Assembly: GCA_014377445.1 (NCBI GenBank)
Contig: JACMPP010000144.1
Location: 33,036 to 97,035 of the forward strand
Direction of reading: 5' to 3'
From: Oligoflexus sp.
Lineage (GTDB): Bacteria; Bdellovibrionota_B; Oligoflexia; Oligoflexales; Oligoflexaceae
DNA: 64,000 nucleotides
Shown: piece by piece, positions 24,509 to 32,855 of the stretch
Layout: each line of letters opens with the position of its first letter
Numbering within the stretch: position 1 is the stretch's first letter
Notes under the pieces: generated by a model
The model's input: the letters and a program-made list of their open reading frames with translations, nothing else
Databases searched by the model: none
What the model was told of the DNA's origin: nothing
Made by a program: the position numbers and the translations under genes

Positions 24509-24760
24509 CCTATATCCTCTGCCCTAGTCAGGAAATCTCGTCAAGCGTATTTAGCTCGACATCCTTCCCAGATTCTTCGCTCTTTCGGAACCTGCCGGCC
24601 TGAAAAAATAATTTTTCTTTATTTTCAAAGTCTTATAGAGTTCTGAGGAGCGAAATCCAAGTCCAACGCAAGTCTTAAACGCCCAGGCCGAATAGCTATT
24701 TCTTAGGCCTGCCGAAATTATGTAAAATGAAGTATTCACACACAAAAAAACAGGGACATC

Positions 24761-26308
24761 ATGCGTCATATCACCTTTCAACACGCATTCAGATTACCGT
24801 CACCGTGGTCGCTTCTGGCGACTTTAATATGCGCTTCCACCTTCGTTACACCCCGGTTGTCGAGCGCCCCCAAAACCACCCTCAGCATAGCTTTCGAAGA
24901 CAATATTCGAAGTTTCGACCCACGCCAAAGTGTGGATGCAAACAGTCAGTACATTGAAGATCTTGTGCATTGCTCACTTATGGGTTTTGATCCCGATGGC
25001 AAAGCCATTCCCATCGCACTCGAGGCTGATCCAACGTGGGTTTCTCCAAAAATCCTGGAAATGCAATTGCGCAAGAACCTGAAGTTCAGCGACGGTACCG
25101 CGGTTCGTGCCGAAGATGTTGCTGCCACTTACAATTCTCTTGTGAAGAATAAAGAGTTGCGTCGATCCTCAGCATTCGAAGGTGTTGAGAAAATTGAAAG
25201 CCTGAGTGATGGACGACTACGCTTCACCTTAAAAAGACCTGATGCTAGTTTCCCAACAAATTTGGTTGTCGGTATTTTAAAAGAAGACGAGATCAAGGCT
25301 GCGGGCATCGATCCAAGCACTTTGAAAGGCTGTGGATCGTATAAACTCAAATCGACTGGCATAAACGAAATTATACTTGAATCAAACAGTTTCTCAAGCA
25401 TTTTGCCAAAGCTAAGCTTGATCGCAATCAAAATTGTTCGCAATGAAAAAACGCGCTATGCGAAGCTTAGAGCTGGTGAAATCGATATTGTTCAGAATGG
25501 AATCAGTCGCGATACTCTGCGAACTCTTGAGCGACGAAATCCCAACTTAAAGGTATTGAAACGACCCAGCCTCAAGACTACCTATGTCGGCTTCAATATG
25601 AAAGACAGTTTAGTCAGCAATCCGGCGATACGGGAGGCTATAAGTCTTGCTATCAATCGCCAGGAGATTATAAACATCATTTTGAACGGCATGGCGGTTC
25701 CGGCTAGGACCATACTACCACCGACCTCTGCATATTTCAGCGAAAAGCTTCCAAAGGAAACCTACGATCCACAAAACGCGGAAAGGATCTTGGACAAGGC
25801 TGGATTCGTGAAAAAGGATAAGTTCCGCTTTGAAGTCAGTTTGAAGACGACAACGGATGTCACGCGCATCAGTGTCGCCAAAGCCATTGCCAGTCAACTG
25901 AAGCGAATCGGCATCAAGGTTATTGTCGAGCCAATGGAATGGGGCCGTTTCAAGCTGGATATCGATCAAGGACGCGTGCAGCTCTGGACTCTCACCTGGG
26001 TCGGCTTTAAAGATCCCGATATCTATCGCTATGCTTTCGCGACCGAAAACTTTCCTCCCAACGGCGCAAACCGAGGATGGTACTCCAACCCCACTCTCGA
26101 CACCCTCTTGGAAAGTGGTCGTGAAAAAAATGATTTTTCAGACCGCAAAAAGATCTATGATCAGATCCAAGACATCGTGGAACACGACAAACCCTATATC
26201 TTCCTCTGGCATGAGGAAAACTTTGCTGTCGTAAATAAGGATCTGGCTGGCTTCGATCTCTATGCGGATGGACGTTATTCCGCTTTGCAGCATAGCTATT
26301 TCCAGTAA
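24761..26308 (+). CDS. ABC transporter substrate-binding protein, family 5 (peptide/nickel type)
   Basis: The 515-residue exported protein is of the DppA/OppA fold. Landmarks are SFDPRQSVDANSQYIEDLVH, the lobe motif LRKNLKFSDGTAVRAEDVAA, and VSNPAIREAISLAINRQEI with ERILDKAGF. An N-terminal signal peptide (about residues 10-36) is present, with no lipobox, so it is likely periplasmic. It captures peptides or related ligands for the two permeases that follow (36 bases downstream). The ligand cannot be predicted. AGGGAC precedes the ATG. Confidence 0.9.
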   Translation: MRHITFQHAFRLPSPWSLLATLICASTFVTPRLSSAPKTTLSIAFEDNIRSFDPRQSVDANSQYIEDLVHCSLMGFDPDGKAIPIALEADPTWVSPKILEMQLRKNLKFSDGTAVRAEDVAATYNSLVKNKELRRSSAFEGVEKIESLSDGRLRFTLKRPDASFPTNLVVGILKEDEIKAAGIDPSTLKGCGSYKLKSTGINEIILESNSFSSILPKLSLIAIKIVRNEKTRYAKLRAGEIDIVQNGISRDTLRTLERRNPNLKVLKRPSLKTTYVGFNMKDSLVSNPAIREAISLAINRQEIINIILNGMAVPARTILPPTSAYFSEKLPKETYDPQNAERILDKAGFVKKDKFRFEVSLKTTTDVTRISVAKAIASQLKRIGIKVIVEPMEWGRFKLDIDQGRVQLWTLTWVGFKDPDIYRYAFATENFPPNGANRGWYSNPTLDTLLESGREKNDFSDRKKIYDQIQDIVEHDKPYIFLWHEENFAVVNKDLAGFDLYADGRYSALQHSYFQ

Positions 26309-26344
26309 GTCCATTGCGATGCAACGCCATCGGAAGGAGCCTTT

Positions 26345-27268
26345 TTGTTAAGCTTCATCGTCAAACGTATCGGCAGCCTCATCCCCGTTTGCCTGGGCGT
26401 GCTCCTCATCGTGGTGGGCATGATCCACTTCGTCCCCGGTGATCCAGTCGATATCATCCTCGGGGACTACGCAACACTCGAAGACAAGAATGCCCTTCGT
26501 CATGAACTCGGTCTGGATCAATCGGTAATCAAACAGACAGTCGCTTACATCGGTCACGCCGCGAAAGGGGATCTGGGCCACAGCCTAATCTACCAAAAAT
26601 CAGTGAATGTGCTGATTATGGAGCGACTGCCTGCGACGATGCGCCTTGCCATCGCTTCGCTGATCGTCGCGCTCCTCATCAGCGTGCCCCTCGGAATCAT
26701 CGCCTCGATCAGCGCAGGGTCGAAGCTGGATTTCGCAGCCATGAGCTTTGCTGTTTCGGGCGTGGCGATTCCAACCTTTTGGCTAGGCCCTCTGCTTATC
26801 CTGCTCTTTTCGGTCGAACTGGGCTGGTTACCCGTCTCAGAGATGGGCAGTTGGAAGAGTTATATTCTTCCCGCACTAACCATGGGAACGCCTCTCGCAG
26901 CAGCGTTGAGTCGGATCACCCGCAACTCCATGCTCGATACCCTGAAAGAGGATTTTGTCCGTACCGCACGGGCCAAAGGCTGTTCCGAATCACGGGTCAT
27001 CCTCAGCCATACCTTTCGAAATGCATCCCTTCCACTCGTAACGGTTATAGGCCTGCAATTTGGCGTTTTGATGACCGGCGCGATCATCACCGAGAAGGTC
27101 TTCGACTGGCCGGGACTTGGAAGCCTTCTCGTGGAAGGGATCAACACCCGCGATTATCCAGTCGTTCAAGGCTGTGTACTCTTCTTCTCGGGCTCCTATT
27201 TGCTCGTAAATCTCCTGACGGATATTGCTTATTCATTGGTCGACCCTAGAATCCGGCTCTCAACTTAA
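26345..27268 (+). CDS. ABC transporter permease, DppB/OppB type
   Basis: A 307-residue inner-membrane permease with six predicted membrane spans. It opens as LSFIVKRIGSLIPVCLGVLL and has HFVPGDPVDIILGD, typical of DppB. The EAA loop that contacts the ATPase is DFVRTARAKGCSESRVILSH. A TTG start at 26345 is supported by AAGGAG five bases upstream. It is the second gene of the three-gene transporter operon. Confidence 0.93.
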   Translation: MLSFIVKRIGSLIPVCLGVLLIVVGMIHFVPGDPVDIILGDYATLEDKNALRHELGLDQSVIKQTVAYIGHAAKGDLGHSLIYQKSVNVLIMERLPATMRLAIASLIVALLISVPLGIIASISAGSKLDFAAMSFAVSGVAIPTFWLGPLLILLFSVELGWLPVSEMGSWKSYILPALTMGTPLAAALSRITRNSMLDTLKEDFVRTARAKGCSESRVILSHTFRNASLPLVTVIGLQFGVLMTGAIITEKVFDWPGLGSLLVEGINTRDYPVVQGCVLFFSGSYLLVNLLTDIAYSLVDPRIRLST

Positions 27269-27276
27269 GGTGTCCT

Positions 27277-28128
27277 ATGACCCAGATCGCCCAATCTCCC
27301 AGCGAACGCGTAAGACAGAAGCTCATGGGAAATGCCCGCTTCTGGATAGGGGCCAGTATCCTGGCGACCACCTTTATCATCGCTGTTCTTGCTCCCTGGC
27401 TCGCTCCCTATGAACTGGGTAACGCGGATCTCCTCGAACGTCTTTGCTCTCCCCATCCAGGCCATCTCCTCGGTTGCGATCTGGAGGGCGAAGACGTTTT
27501 AAGTATCATGTTTTACGGGACACGCATTTCACTCTACGTCGCCTTCCTCACAGTGACGATCTCGATGACGATCGGCACCGTCGTAGGCCTCATATCCGGT
27601 TACTGGCGCGGCTGGGTCGACCTCGTTATCATGCGAGTCGTCGATATTTTCATGGCTTTTCCCGGTATTCTCCTTGCGCTGACTCTGACGGCCATCATGG
27701 GGCCAAGCCTTTATACGATTATCTTTGCCATCTCGGTCAGCGGCTGGACCAGTACGGCGCGACTGGTCCGTGGCCAGGTACTGTCGATACGCGAACGAGA
27801 GTTTGTGCAGGCGAGCCGAGCCCTTGGCGCTCAAAGCAGCCGTCTTATTCGCAAACACATTTTCCCAAGCATCCTCACACCACTCATCGTTCATGCCAGC
27901 TTTTCGCTTTCGAGTGTTATTATCGTCGAAGCAGGACTCAGTTTTCTGGGCTTCGGCGCGAGGGATTCAGTTTTGACTTGGGGTGGGTTGCTCGGCCAGG
28001 CGAGTCAGGTTGAAGTTGATCTAGCCCCTCACCTTGCCCTCATCCCGGGCATCGCAATATTCATACTCGTGGTTGGACTGAATTTCCTGGGAGATGCCCT
28101 AAGGGACGCTCTCGATCCTAAGAGTTGA
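27277..28128 (+). CDS. ABC transporter permease, DppC/OppC type
   Basis: A 283-residue inner-membrane permease, partner of the preceding DppB-like protein. The N-terminal span is followed by HPGHLLGCDLEGEDVLSIMF (the HxLGTDxxGRD region, here GCDLEGED), and the EAA loop is EFVQASRALGAQSSRLIRKH. It starts 8 bases after the previous stop. No ATP-binding genes follow, although the family needs two NBD proteins such as DppD/DppF; they must be encoded elsewhere. Confidence 0.93.
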   Translation: MTQIAQSPSERVRQKLMGNARFWIGASILATTFIIAVLAPWLAPYELGNADLLERLCSPHPGHLLGCDLEGEDVLSIMFYGTRISLYVAFLTVTISMTIGTVVGLISGYWRGWVDLVIMRVVDIFMAFPGILLALTLTAIMGPSLYTIIFAISVSGWTSTARLVRGQVLSIREREFVQASRALGAQSSRLIRKHIFPSILTPLIVHASFSLSSVIIVEAGLSFLGFGARDSVLTWGGLLGQASQVEVDLAPHLALIPGIAIFILVVGLNFLGDALRDALDPKS

Positions 28129-28159
28129 AACTCAAATTTTGCACGGAGTGGAGCCTTCA

Positions 28160-28537
28160 ATGAGCGGCAAGAAGATTTTAGTCATCGACGATTCAACGAC
28201 AGCCAGGCAACTGATCCTCAATCACCTTGAGGGATTAAAGCATAATATTATTGAAGCTGTGGACGGCGACGAAGGTCTGCAAAAGGCCCTCGATGAAGGG
28301 GATGTCGACCTGATCTTCTCTGACATCAACATGCCTCAGATGAACGGCCTGGAGATGGTGGAGCGGCTCAAGAAGAACCCGAAAACAGCGTCGATTCCCA
28401 TATGCATGCTCACGACGGAAACCGGTTCCGAAGAGCTGATGCGGGCGAAGAGTTTGGGGGTGAGCGCTTTTTTGGTGAAGCCGATCAAGAAAGAGCAGAT
28501 TTTGGCCGTAGTGAACGGTCTATTGGCCGCTCGCTGA
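28160..28537 (+). CDS. CheY-like single-domain response regulator
   Basis: The 125-residue receiver domain has the acidic pocket in LVIDDSTTAR (Asp10, Asp11), phospho-acceptor Asp55 in FSDINMPQMNG, Thr in MLTTETGS and Lys107 in VKPIKK. It has no output domain, so it acts by protein contact like CheY. ATG 28160 follows GGAG by 7 bases and gives the family length. It is 31 bases after the permease gene and could be co-transcribed; whether it serves chemotaxis cannot be told from here. Confidence 0.92.
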   Translation: MSGKKILVIDDSTTARQLILNHLEGLKHNIIEAVDGDEGLQKALDEGDVDLIFSDINMPQMNGLEMVERLKKNPKTASIPICMLTTETGSEELMRAKSLGVSAFLVKPIKKEQILAVVNGLLAAR

Positions 28538-28538
28538 C

Positions 28539-30260
28539 TTAAGGGAAATTGCGTTCTTCGGTCTGCCAGAGACGGGGATTATCGACCATGTATTTGACCA
28601 GACTGTACTTAAGATGATCGTCAAAAGCGTGTGGCTGCATACGCTCTTTCATCTCAAAGATGATCTGCTTTTTCTCCATCTCCAGGTCTTCAAGATACTT
28701 CTGCTTTAAGCTTTGATAGCGCTTGGGCTCCCGCTCGCGCATCTTCTGCAGCTCTTCGCTCGCCTGTTTTCTCAACTCAGGATCAGGGCCTTTTTGCAAG
28801 CTACTGACCGGCTTCATCGTCGATTGAGCCACAGCGACGGTCGTCGCCTGTTTATCTTTGCGTGCCTGCGCAGACTGAGACGCCATCGTTTTCGATATAG
28901 CCGATGCAGAACTTGCGGCCGTCGCGAGTCGCTCGAGAACATCCGCCTGACGCAAGGTCAGTGGCGCCGCAAGCGAGGCCCGGGGCAGGTGCTCGATGTC
29001 TTTTTGATATTCCGGCTGACTCTTGATCATCGCCGCGAAACCGCTGAGCCTTTCGGCCAAAGGGAGAGTCGTGTTGCTGATCAACTTGAGCGCCGGGCTA
29101 TCTTTCAGCCAACCCGGCATTTGGAAGATATCCGTGTTCTTGGCGCGAAGACTCCATTCGAAAAAGAGTCCTGCGATGGAAAGGAGCATGTTCCCTTCCA
29201 GCTTGAGGTGACCGGAGGACTCGATTTTTTCGCGCTCCTCGATCTCTTTCCAAAGGGCAAAAGCCTCCTCGGGCTTCGCGCTAGGGCTTATGATGGGCAC
29301 GAGTTTTTTGAGTGCCGCCTCGAGGTGGTTGTCCCGGAAATAGCGTGCAACTTCCGTTTCGAAGACTTTCCTCTCCTGGTTCTGAGCTTCTCTTTCATGA
29401 AGCTGCCAGATTACGGTCAGAGGATCGCCATCCGAGTCGATCGCCAAATAGTCGATATTTTGTGCGGATTTAATCACACCGTGGTCGATAAGTTTCCGAC
29501 CCACTCGTTTTAATAAGCGTATTTTTTGCCTGAAGGGACTGAGTTCAATGCCATCCTTCGCGCGCACCTTTGGGAGCGTGAGATTGGCGAAAAACTCATC
29601 GAAACCACGTCCGAAGACCGAGTCCCAACGATAGCTGCTCGCTTCCCACATGCTCGCTTTGCGGAGCTGAAGGAAAATGAATTGTTCAAGATAGGAGAGA
29701 TCCAGCCAGACGGAGGGTCTGAGCGAGAGCGGCTCATGGGTTCCGAGATAACGATGGGCCCGGGCTTTCCCTTCGACCAATCGATAGACCTCGGAGTAAG
29801 GCTCTGCGTAACCGAGGAGCAGTTCGGAGGCAAGGTTAGAAAGGCGATACATGGTTTTCGGACTTCCGTCCGTGTCGCGCCGACGTTCTTCCCGTTCGAA
29901 GAAGAAGAGCGTTTCCTTCTGATCGGGTTGGCTGTGCGGCAGAACCTGAAGGCTCCGTAGCATCTGCACGAGCCGCAGAAAGAGGAAACTCTTGGTTCGG
30001 CCCATAGCCGGATGATTCTTCAGCAAGAGGTCAGGTTCGAATTGCAACCATTTTTGACCGCTGAGAATCTGCTGCTGACTACTTTGGATTATGACGAGAA
30101 AGGCGTTGAGCTCGGCATCTGTGAGAGCGGGCGAGAGTCCACCACTGTCGCTCATTTCGAAGGGGTCCGTATCGAGTGATCGAAGCTGCAATGCAACTTC
30201 AAAAGCCCTAATCCACCAGAGCGGGACTATGAATGACGCTGCTGAAATGGGTTCGGACAT
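28539..30260 (-). CDS. Large protein of unknown function with winged-helix-like regions
   Basis: A 573-residue soluble protein with no family I can name. The first 300 residues contain segments that read like winged-helix units (SFLFLRLVQMLRSLQVLPHS; FRQKIRLLKRVGRKLIDHGV), and the spacing loosely resembles plasmid-type replication initiators; this is a weak impression. An Ala/Ser/Gln-rich linker (about 440-490) leads to a charged C-terminal coiled coil. The likely start is ATG 30260 (MSEPISAAS), though the frame is open to ATG 30296. It is convergent with the CheY-like gene, with the two stops one base apart. Confidence 0.6.
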   Translation of the reverse strand: MSEPISAASFIVPLWWIRAFEVALQLRSLDTDPFEMSDSGGLSPALTDAELNAFLVIIQSSQQQILSGQKWLQFEPDLLLKNHPAMGRTKSFLFLRLVQMLRSLQVLPHSQPDQKETLFFFEREERRRDTDGSPKTMYRLSNLASELLLGYAEPYSEVYRLVEGKARAHRYLGTHEPLSLRPSVWLDLSYLEQFIFLQLRKASMWEASSYRWDSVFGRGFDEFFANLTLPKVRAKDGIELSPFRQKIRLLKRVGRKLIDHGVIKSAQNIDYLAIDSDGDPLTVIWQLHEREAQNQERKVFETEVARYFRDNHLEAALKKLVPIISPSAKPEEAFALWKEIEEREKIESSGHLKLEGNMLLSIAGLFFEWSLRAKNTDIFQMPGWLKDSPALKLISNTTLPLAERLSGFAAMIKSQPEYQKDIEHLPRASLAAPLTLRQADVLERLATAASSASAISKTMASQSAQARKDKQATTVAVAQSTMKPVSSLQKGPDPELRKQASEELQKMREREPKRYQSLKQKYLEDLEMEKKQIIFEMKERMQPHAFDDHLKYSLVKYMVDNPRLWQTEERNFP

Positions 30261-30288
30261 GTTCGCTACTAAGGCTCCGCCATAATAT

Positions 30289-30411
30289 ATGCACATTCGT
30301 CGTAGTTTGGGACGAGAGGCTCACATTGTGCAGAGACCTAAGGGGAAAGGCAAGCCGATAAAACCCAAGTCTAAAAAGGCTTACAGCGATTTTTCAGAGA
30401 TAAAATTGTGA
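30289..30411 (+). CDS. Candidate small basic protein
   Basis: A 40-residue frame opens at ATG 30289 (MHIRRSLGRE), or 27 residues from GTG 30328, which has GAGAGG 8 bases upstream. The shorter form begins MQRPKGKGKPIKPKSKKAY and ends SDFSEIKL. It is strongly basic. It lies divergently against the large unknown gene and could be chance coding; no family is recognised. Confidence 0.25.
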   Translation: MHIRRSLGREAHIVQRPKGKGKPIKPKSKKAYSDFSEIKL

Positions 30412-30440
30412 CGTGCAATTGAATTGAGAGCGGAAGCTGT

Positions 30441-30965
30441 TCATCGAGCCGATGACTTCAAATAAGACTTTACTGCCGTAGTAATCGTGGCACGCTGCTT
30501 GGCGTCAACATGAGCATAGGCGTAAATTCGGTAGTGCTCCGGGATGAGTCCATTTTCCGCGAGGGGAAGCGACACCTTATCAAAATAGAAGTCTTTGAGA
30601 TTTGAGGGGGTCAACTCTTTATCGAGGATCTTGCTAATCGCCTGATGGAGATCACGGGTCGATTTAGGACTTGAACCTGCGCCTTCGACGTTGCTCATTA
30701 CCAACTGATACATTTGGAATTTGAGGTTGTACAGGGCGCTTGCTTCGGCCTGAACGAGACCAAGGGGCAGATCGAGGACTTTGTCCTTACAGATCACATA
30801 ATCGACACCCTCAGGCGTCGGTTTGAGGCCAAGACCGGAAGCCATCCAGGACGGCTCTACCTGTCGACTCTTTTCGAGGACACGCATTTCATCCGGCACA
30901 GATTCACAAGCACCTAAGAAAAGGAGTATTGAAGAATAATTTCCAAATCTTAGCAGTGATTTCAT
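30441..30965 (-). CDS. Putative lipoprotein of unknown function
   Basis: A 174-residue product beginning MKSLLRFGNYSSILLFLGAC with a lipobox (LGAC), so it is probably lipid-anchored. The mature part has no family I recognise; it includes EGVDYVICKDKVLDLPLGLV and a helical centre. ATG 30965 is preferred because it gives the signal peptide directly at the N terminus and overlaps the stop of the preceding small gene (ATGA). The upstream open frame to 31076 overlaps that gene out of frame. Confidence 0.65.
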   Translation of the reverse strand: MKSLLRFGNYSSILLFLGACESVPDEMRVLEKSRQVEPSWMASGLGLKPTPEGVDYVICKDKVLDLPLGLVQAEASALYNLKFQMYQLVMSNVEGAGSSPKSTRDLHQAISKILDKELTPSNLKDFYFDKVSLPLAENGLIPEHYRIYAYAHVDAKQRATITTAVKSYLKSSAR

Positions 30966-31153
30966 TTCTTCCGTTTCTCCATTGGAGCCTCGGTTTTGCC
31001 GGCCATCGAATCCAAAAGACCTGTGTTTACGCCACGTATCATTCGAATCTTGTTGATGACTTTTTCTAGCAGCCAAGGATCATCATTGATGATTTCCTTT
31101 AAAAGATCAAGGTCATCACCAGATTTGGAGCGGCGAACTGGGTTCTTTTTCAT
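30962..31153 (-). CDS. Small basic protein coupled to a lipoprotein gene
   Basis: A 63-residue charged protein starting MKKNPVRRSKSGDDLDLLKE, with no signal peptide. Its stop overlaps the next gene's ATG (ATGA), which argues that both frames are translated. GGGGGA lies upstream of the ATG. Family and function are unknown. The frame is open to 31258, but the longer N terminus has no ribosome site. Confidence 0.5.
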   Translation of the reverse strand: MKKNPVRRSKSGDDLDLLKEIINDDPWLLEKVINKIRMIRGVNTGLLDSMAGKTEAPMEKRKK

Positions 31154-31220
31154 CTGTCTTATCCCCCGTGGTATATCTTTCCTTCGGTAAGAATAGATGC
31201 AGACTTTAAGGTGCTTTGGA

Positions 31221-31913
31221 TTATGGGTACAAGCTGCGGATATGGTTGGTGTCGCCATTGCTAAGTGTGCGGAAACTCAGGCCTGGGCCGATGAATGTTT
31301 TCGCATGCATGATGGAATCAGCGTCAGCGGATTCTGTGATGTGATCGAGGCCGAGAAGATGACCAAACTCATGGAGAAGGACCGTTTCTGCATCGACAAC
31401 CCGAGCTTCGTCCACGTTTTTTGGAATTGTGTTGAGAGAGTTGAGGAAGGTGTAAGTCTGAGCGTTAAGAATGACGTCGCCGCGAACAATGCGATCCGAG
31501 TCGTTGGCATTTTCCCAGATTGTTGTCGCAAGAGTCGTGGATGATTTAGATGTAGTCGCTGTCCAGTTATGTTCGAAGTATACAAAGGTCGTATCGTCAT
31601 CGAGGCTTGCATAGAGATCTTTGCCACGGCTTGATTCCGAGATACCCATGAATTTCATTGCGACCTGACCGACTGCATCGCCCCATGTTTCTGCGGCGTT
31701 TAGTGAGGCTTCGACGACTTCATCAGGAGCTTCAGAACTGATGTGGTACGGAACCGTTTTTTGCCAGCCAACCAAGCTGTGGAATCCTGAGTCGCTGCTT
31801 CCCGAAGAGTTTGCGCCCTTAGTCGACTCAGAAATGGAGTTTCTTCTTCCGCCTGCGGCACCACATGCAACGATCTGGCTAGCTATAACGATGGTAAGAA
31901 GCAAGCGTAGCAT
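31221..31913 (-). CDS. Matrixin-like zinc metalloprotease lipoprotein
   Basis: The 230-residue protein has a lipoprotein signal (LLLTIVIASQIVACG, lipobox VAC) and a C-terminal metzincin active site HEFGHLLGLDH with the Met-turn DSIMHA. The three His bind zinc and the Glu is the catalytic base. A Ser/Gly-rich linker separates the anchor from the protease domain (about residues 47-230). It is small for a matrixin, without visible propeptide cysteine switch or accessory domains. ATG 31913 has GGAGG five bases upstream. Likely substrates are extracellular or periplasmic proteins. Confidence 0.85.
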   Translation of the reverse strand: MLRLLLTIVIASQIVACGAAGGRRNSISESTKGANSSGSSDSGFHSLVGWQKTVPYHISSEAPDEVVEASLNAAETWGDAVGQVAMKFMGISESSRGKDLYASLDDDTTFVYFEHNWTATTSKSSTTLATTIWENANDSDRIVRGDVILNAQTYTFLNSLNTIPKNVDEARVVDAETVLLHEFGHLLGLDHITESADADSIMHAKTFIGPGLSFRTLSNGDTNHIRSLYP

Positions 31914-32052
31914 GAAGTCCTCCGAGGATCTGTTCTCTAAGTTTGGCCCTTGAGGACCTTCCCGATACAAAGCCCAATCGGAGAATTCTTTTCGGACTGA
32001 AGAAAAATATAAAAAACATGATTTTGCCTACAATTTCATGCGACTAAAAAGG

Positions 32053-32706
32053 TCAAAGTAAGTGCTTTATCAATCCGACGCGCGTCCGCATGATGGATTT
32101 CTCAAGATCGTAGCTCGCGGAAGCGTTCTTAGGAAATCGAGTTCCCTCATATTCAACCCTTACCGCCCAGGTAAGTTTGTAGAAGTAATCGACACTCAAT
32201 TTGGCAGATATACTCTCTTCAGTGATGCTGACACGACCTTCCCGTCCGTCGATCTTCAGACCGTCCACACGTTCCCAGCCATACCCCGCCCCGAAGTTTA
32301 GTCGAAAGCGATCACTCAAGTTCCAAACGAGGCCAAGTTCCAGACCTGGCAGTGTTGCTCGATAATGGGTTTGAATGTTGTTCGCTCCCTGATCGCCCAA
32401 CAGTACGGAAGCGCTGGTGCCAAGGCTATAGCCGAATCCGCGTGACCAAGGGATGTGAAAGCTATACTGGAGAGTTATCTCAGTTGCATCGGATTCCGTA
32501 TCAATTAAAGAATTCTCAACGGAGCCTTTCCAGCGGGTTTTAGTTTGGCCTAGCAGGATGCCAAAATTGTGGTCGCGACGAAAATCACGAACGGCCCTTT
32601 GCCAATCGTCAACGACGCTCGACTCATCCCAGACAAGAGGGGCTTCCTGAGCGCAAAGCTTGGTTGTGAAAAACAGGCTGATTGCCGTGTATAAGACAAT
32701 TCTCAT
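32053..32706 (-). CDS. Putative outer-membrane beta-barrel protein
   Basis: A 217-residue exported protein (signal MRIVLYTAISLFFTTKLCA). Alternating polar/hydrophobic strands with aromatic girdles follow, for example FGYSLGTSASVLLGD, RFRLNFGAGYGWERV and WAVRVEYEGTRFP, as in small outer-membrane barrels. The chain ends in leucine rather than phenylalanine. It is divergent from ftsY. Family and substrate are not identified. Confidence 0.65.
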   Translation of the reverse strand: MRIVLYTAISLFFTTKLCAQEAPLVWDESSVVDDWQRAVRDFRRDHNFGILLGQTKTRWKGSVENSLIDTESDATEITLQYSFHIPWSRGFGYSLGTSASVLLGDQGANNIQTHYRATLPGLELGLVWNLSDRFRLNFGAGYGWERVDGLKIDGREGRVSITEESISAKLSVDYFYKLTWAVRVEYEGTRFPKNASASYDLEKSIMRTRVGLIKHLL

Positions 32707-32855
32707 AGCTCAAACTCTCTCGTCGTTGAAGGATTCTCGCTAGGGTTTTAGAAAATTTATCGCTACTATCGAACAACTTGTAGAAGACATTGCTACAGCA
32801 AACCCAATTTGTACTCACGCAAAATGGACGACTATTCTGAACGAAAGGCAACGTG

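Noticed and set aside
28713..29513. Long open frame antisense to the large unknown protein (266 codons)
   Set aside because: The minus-strand frame is more than twice as long, uninterrupted and has sensible domain composition; the antisense product is Arg/Leu-rich without structure.
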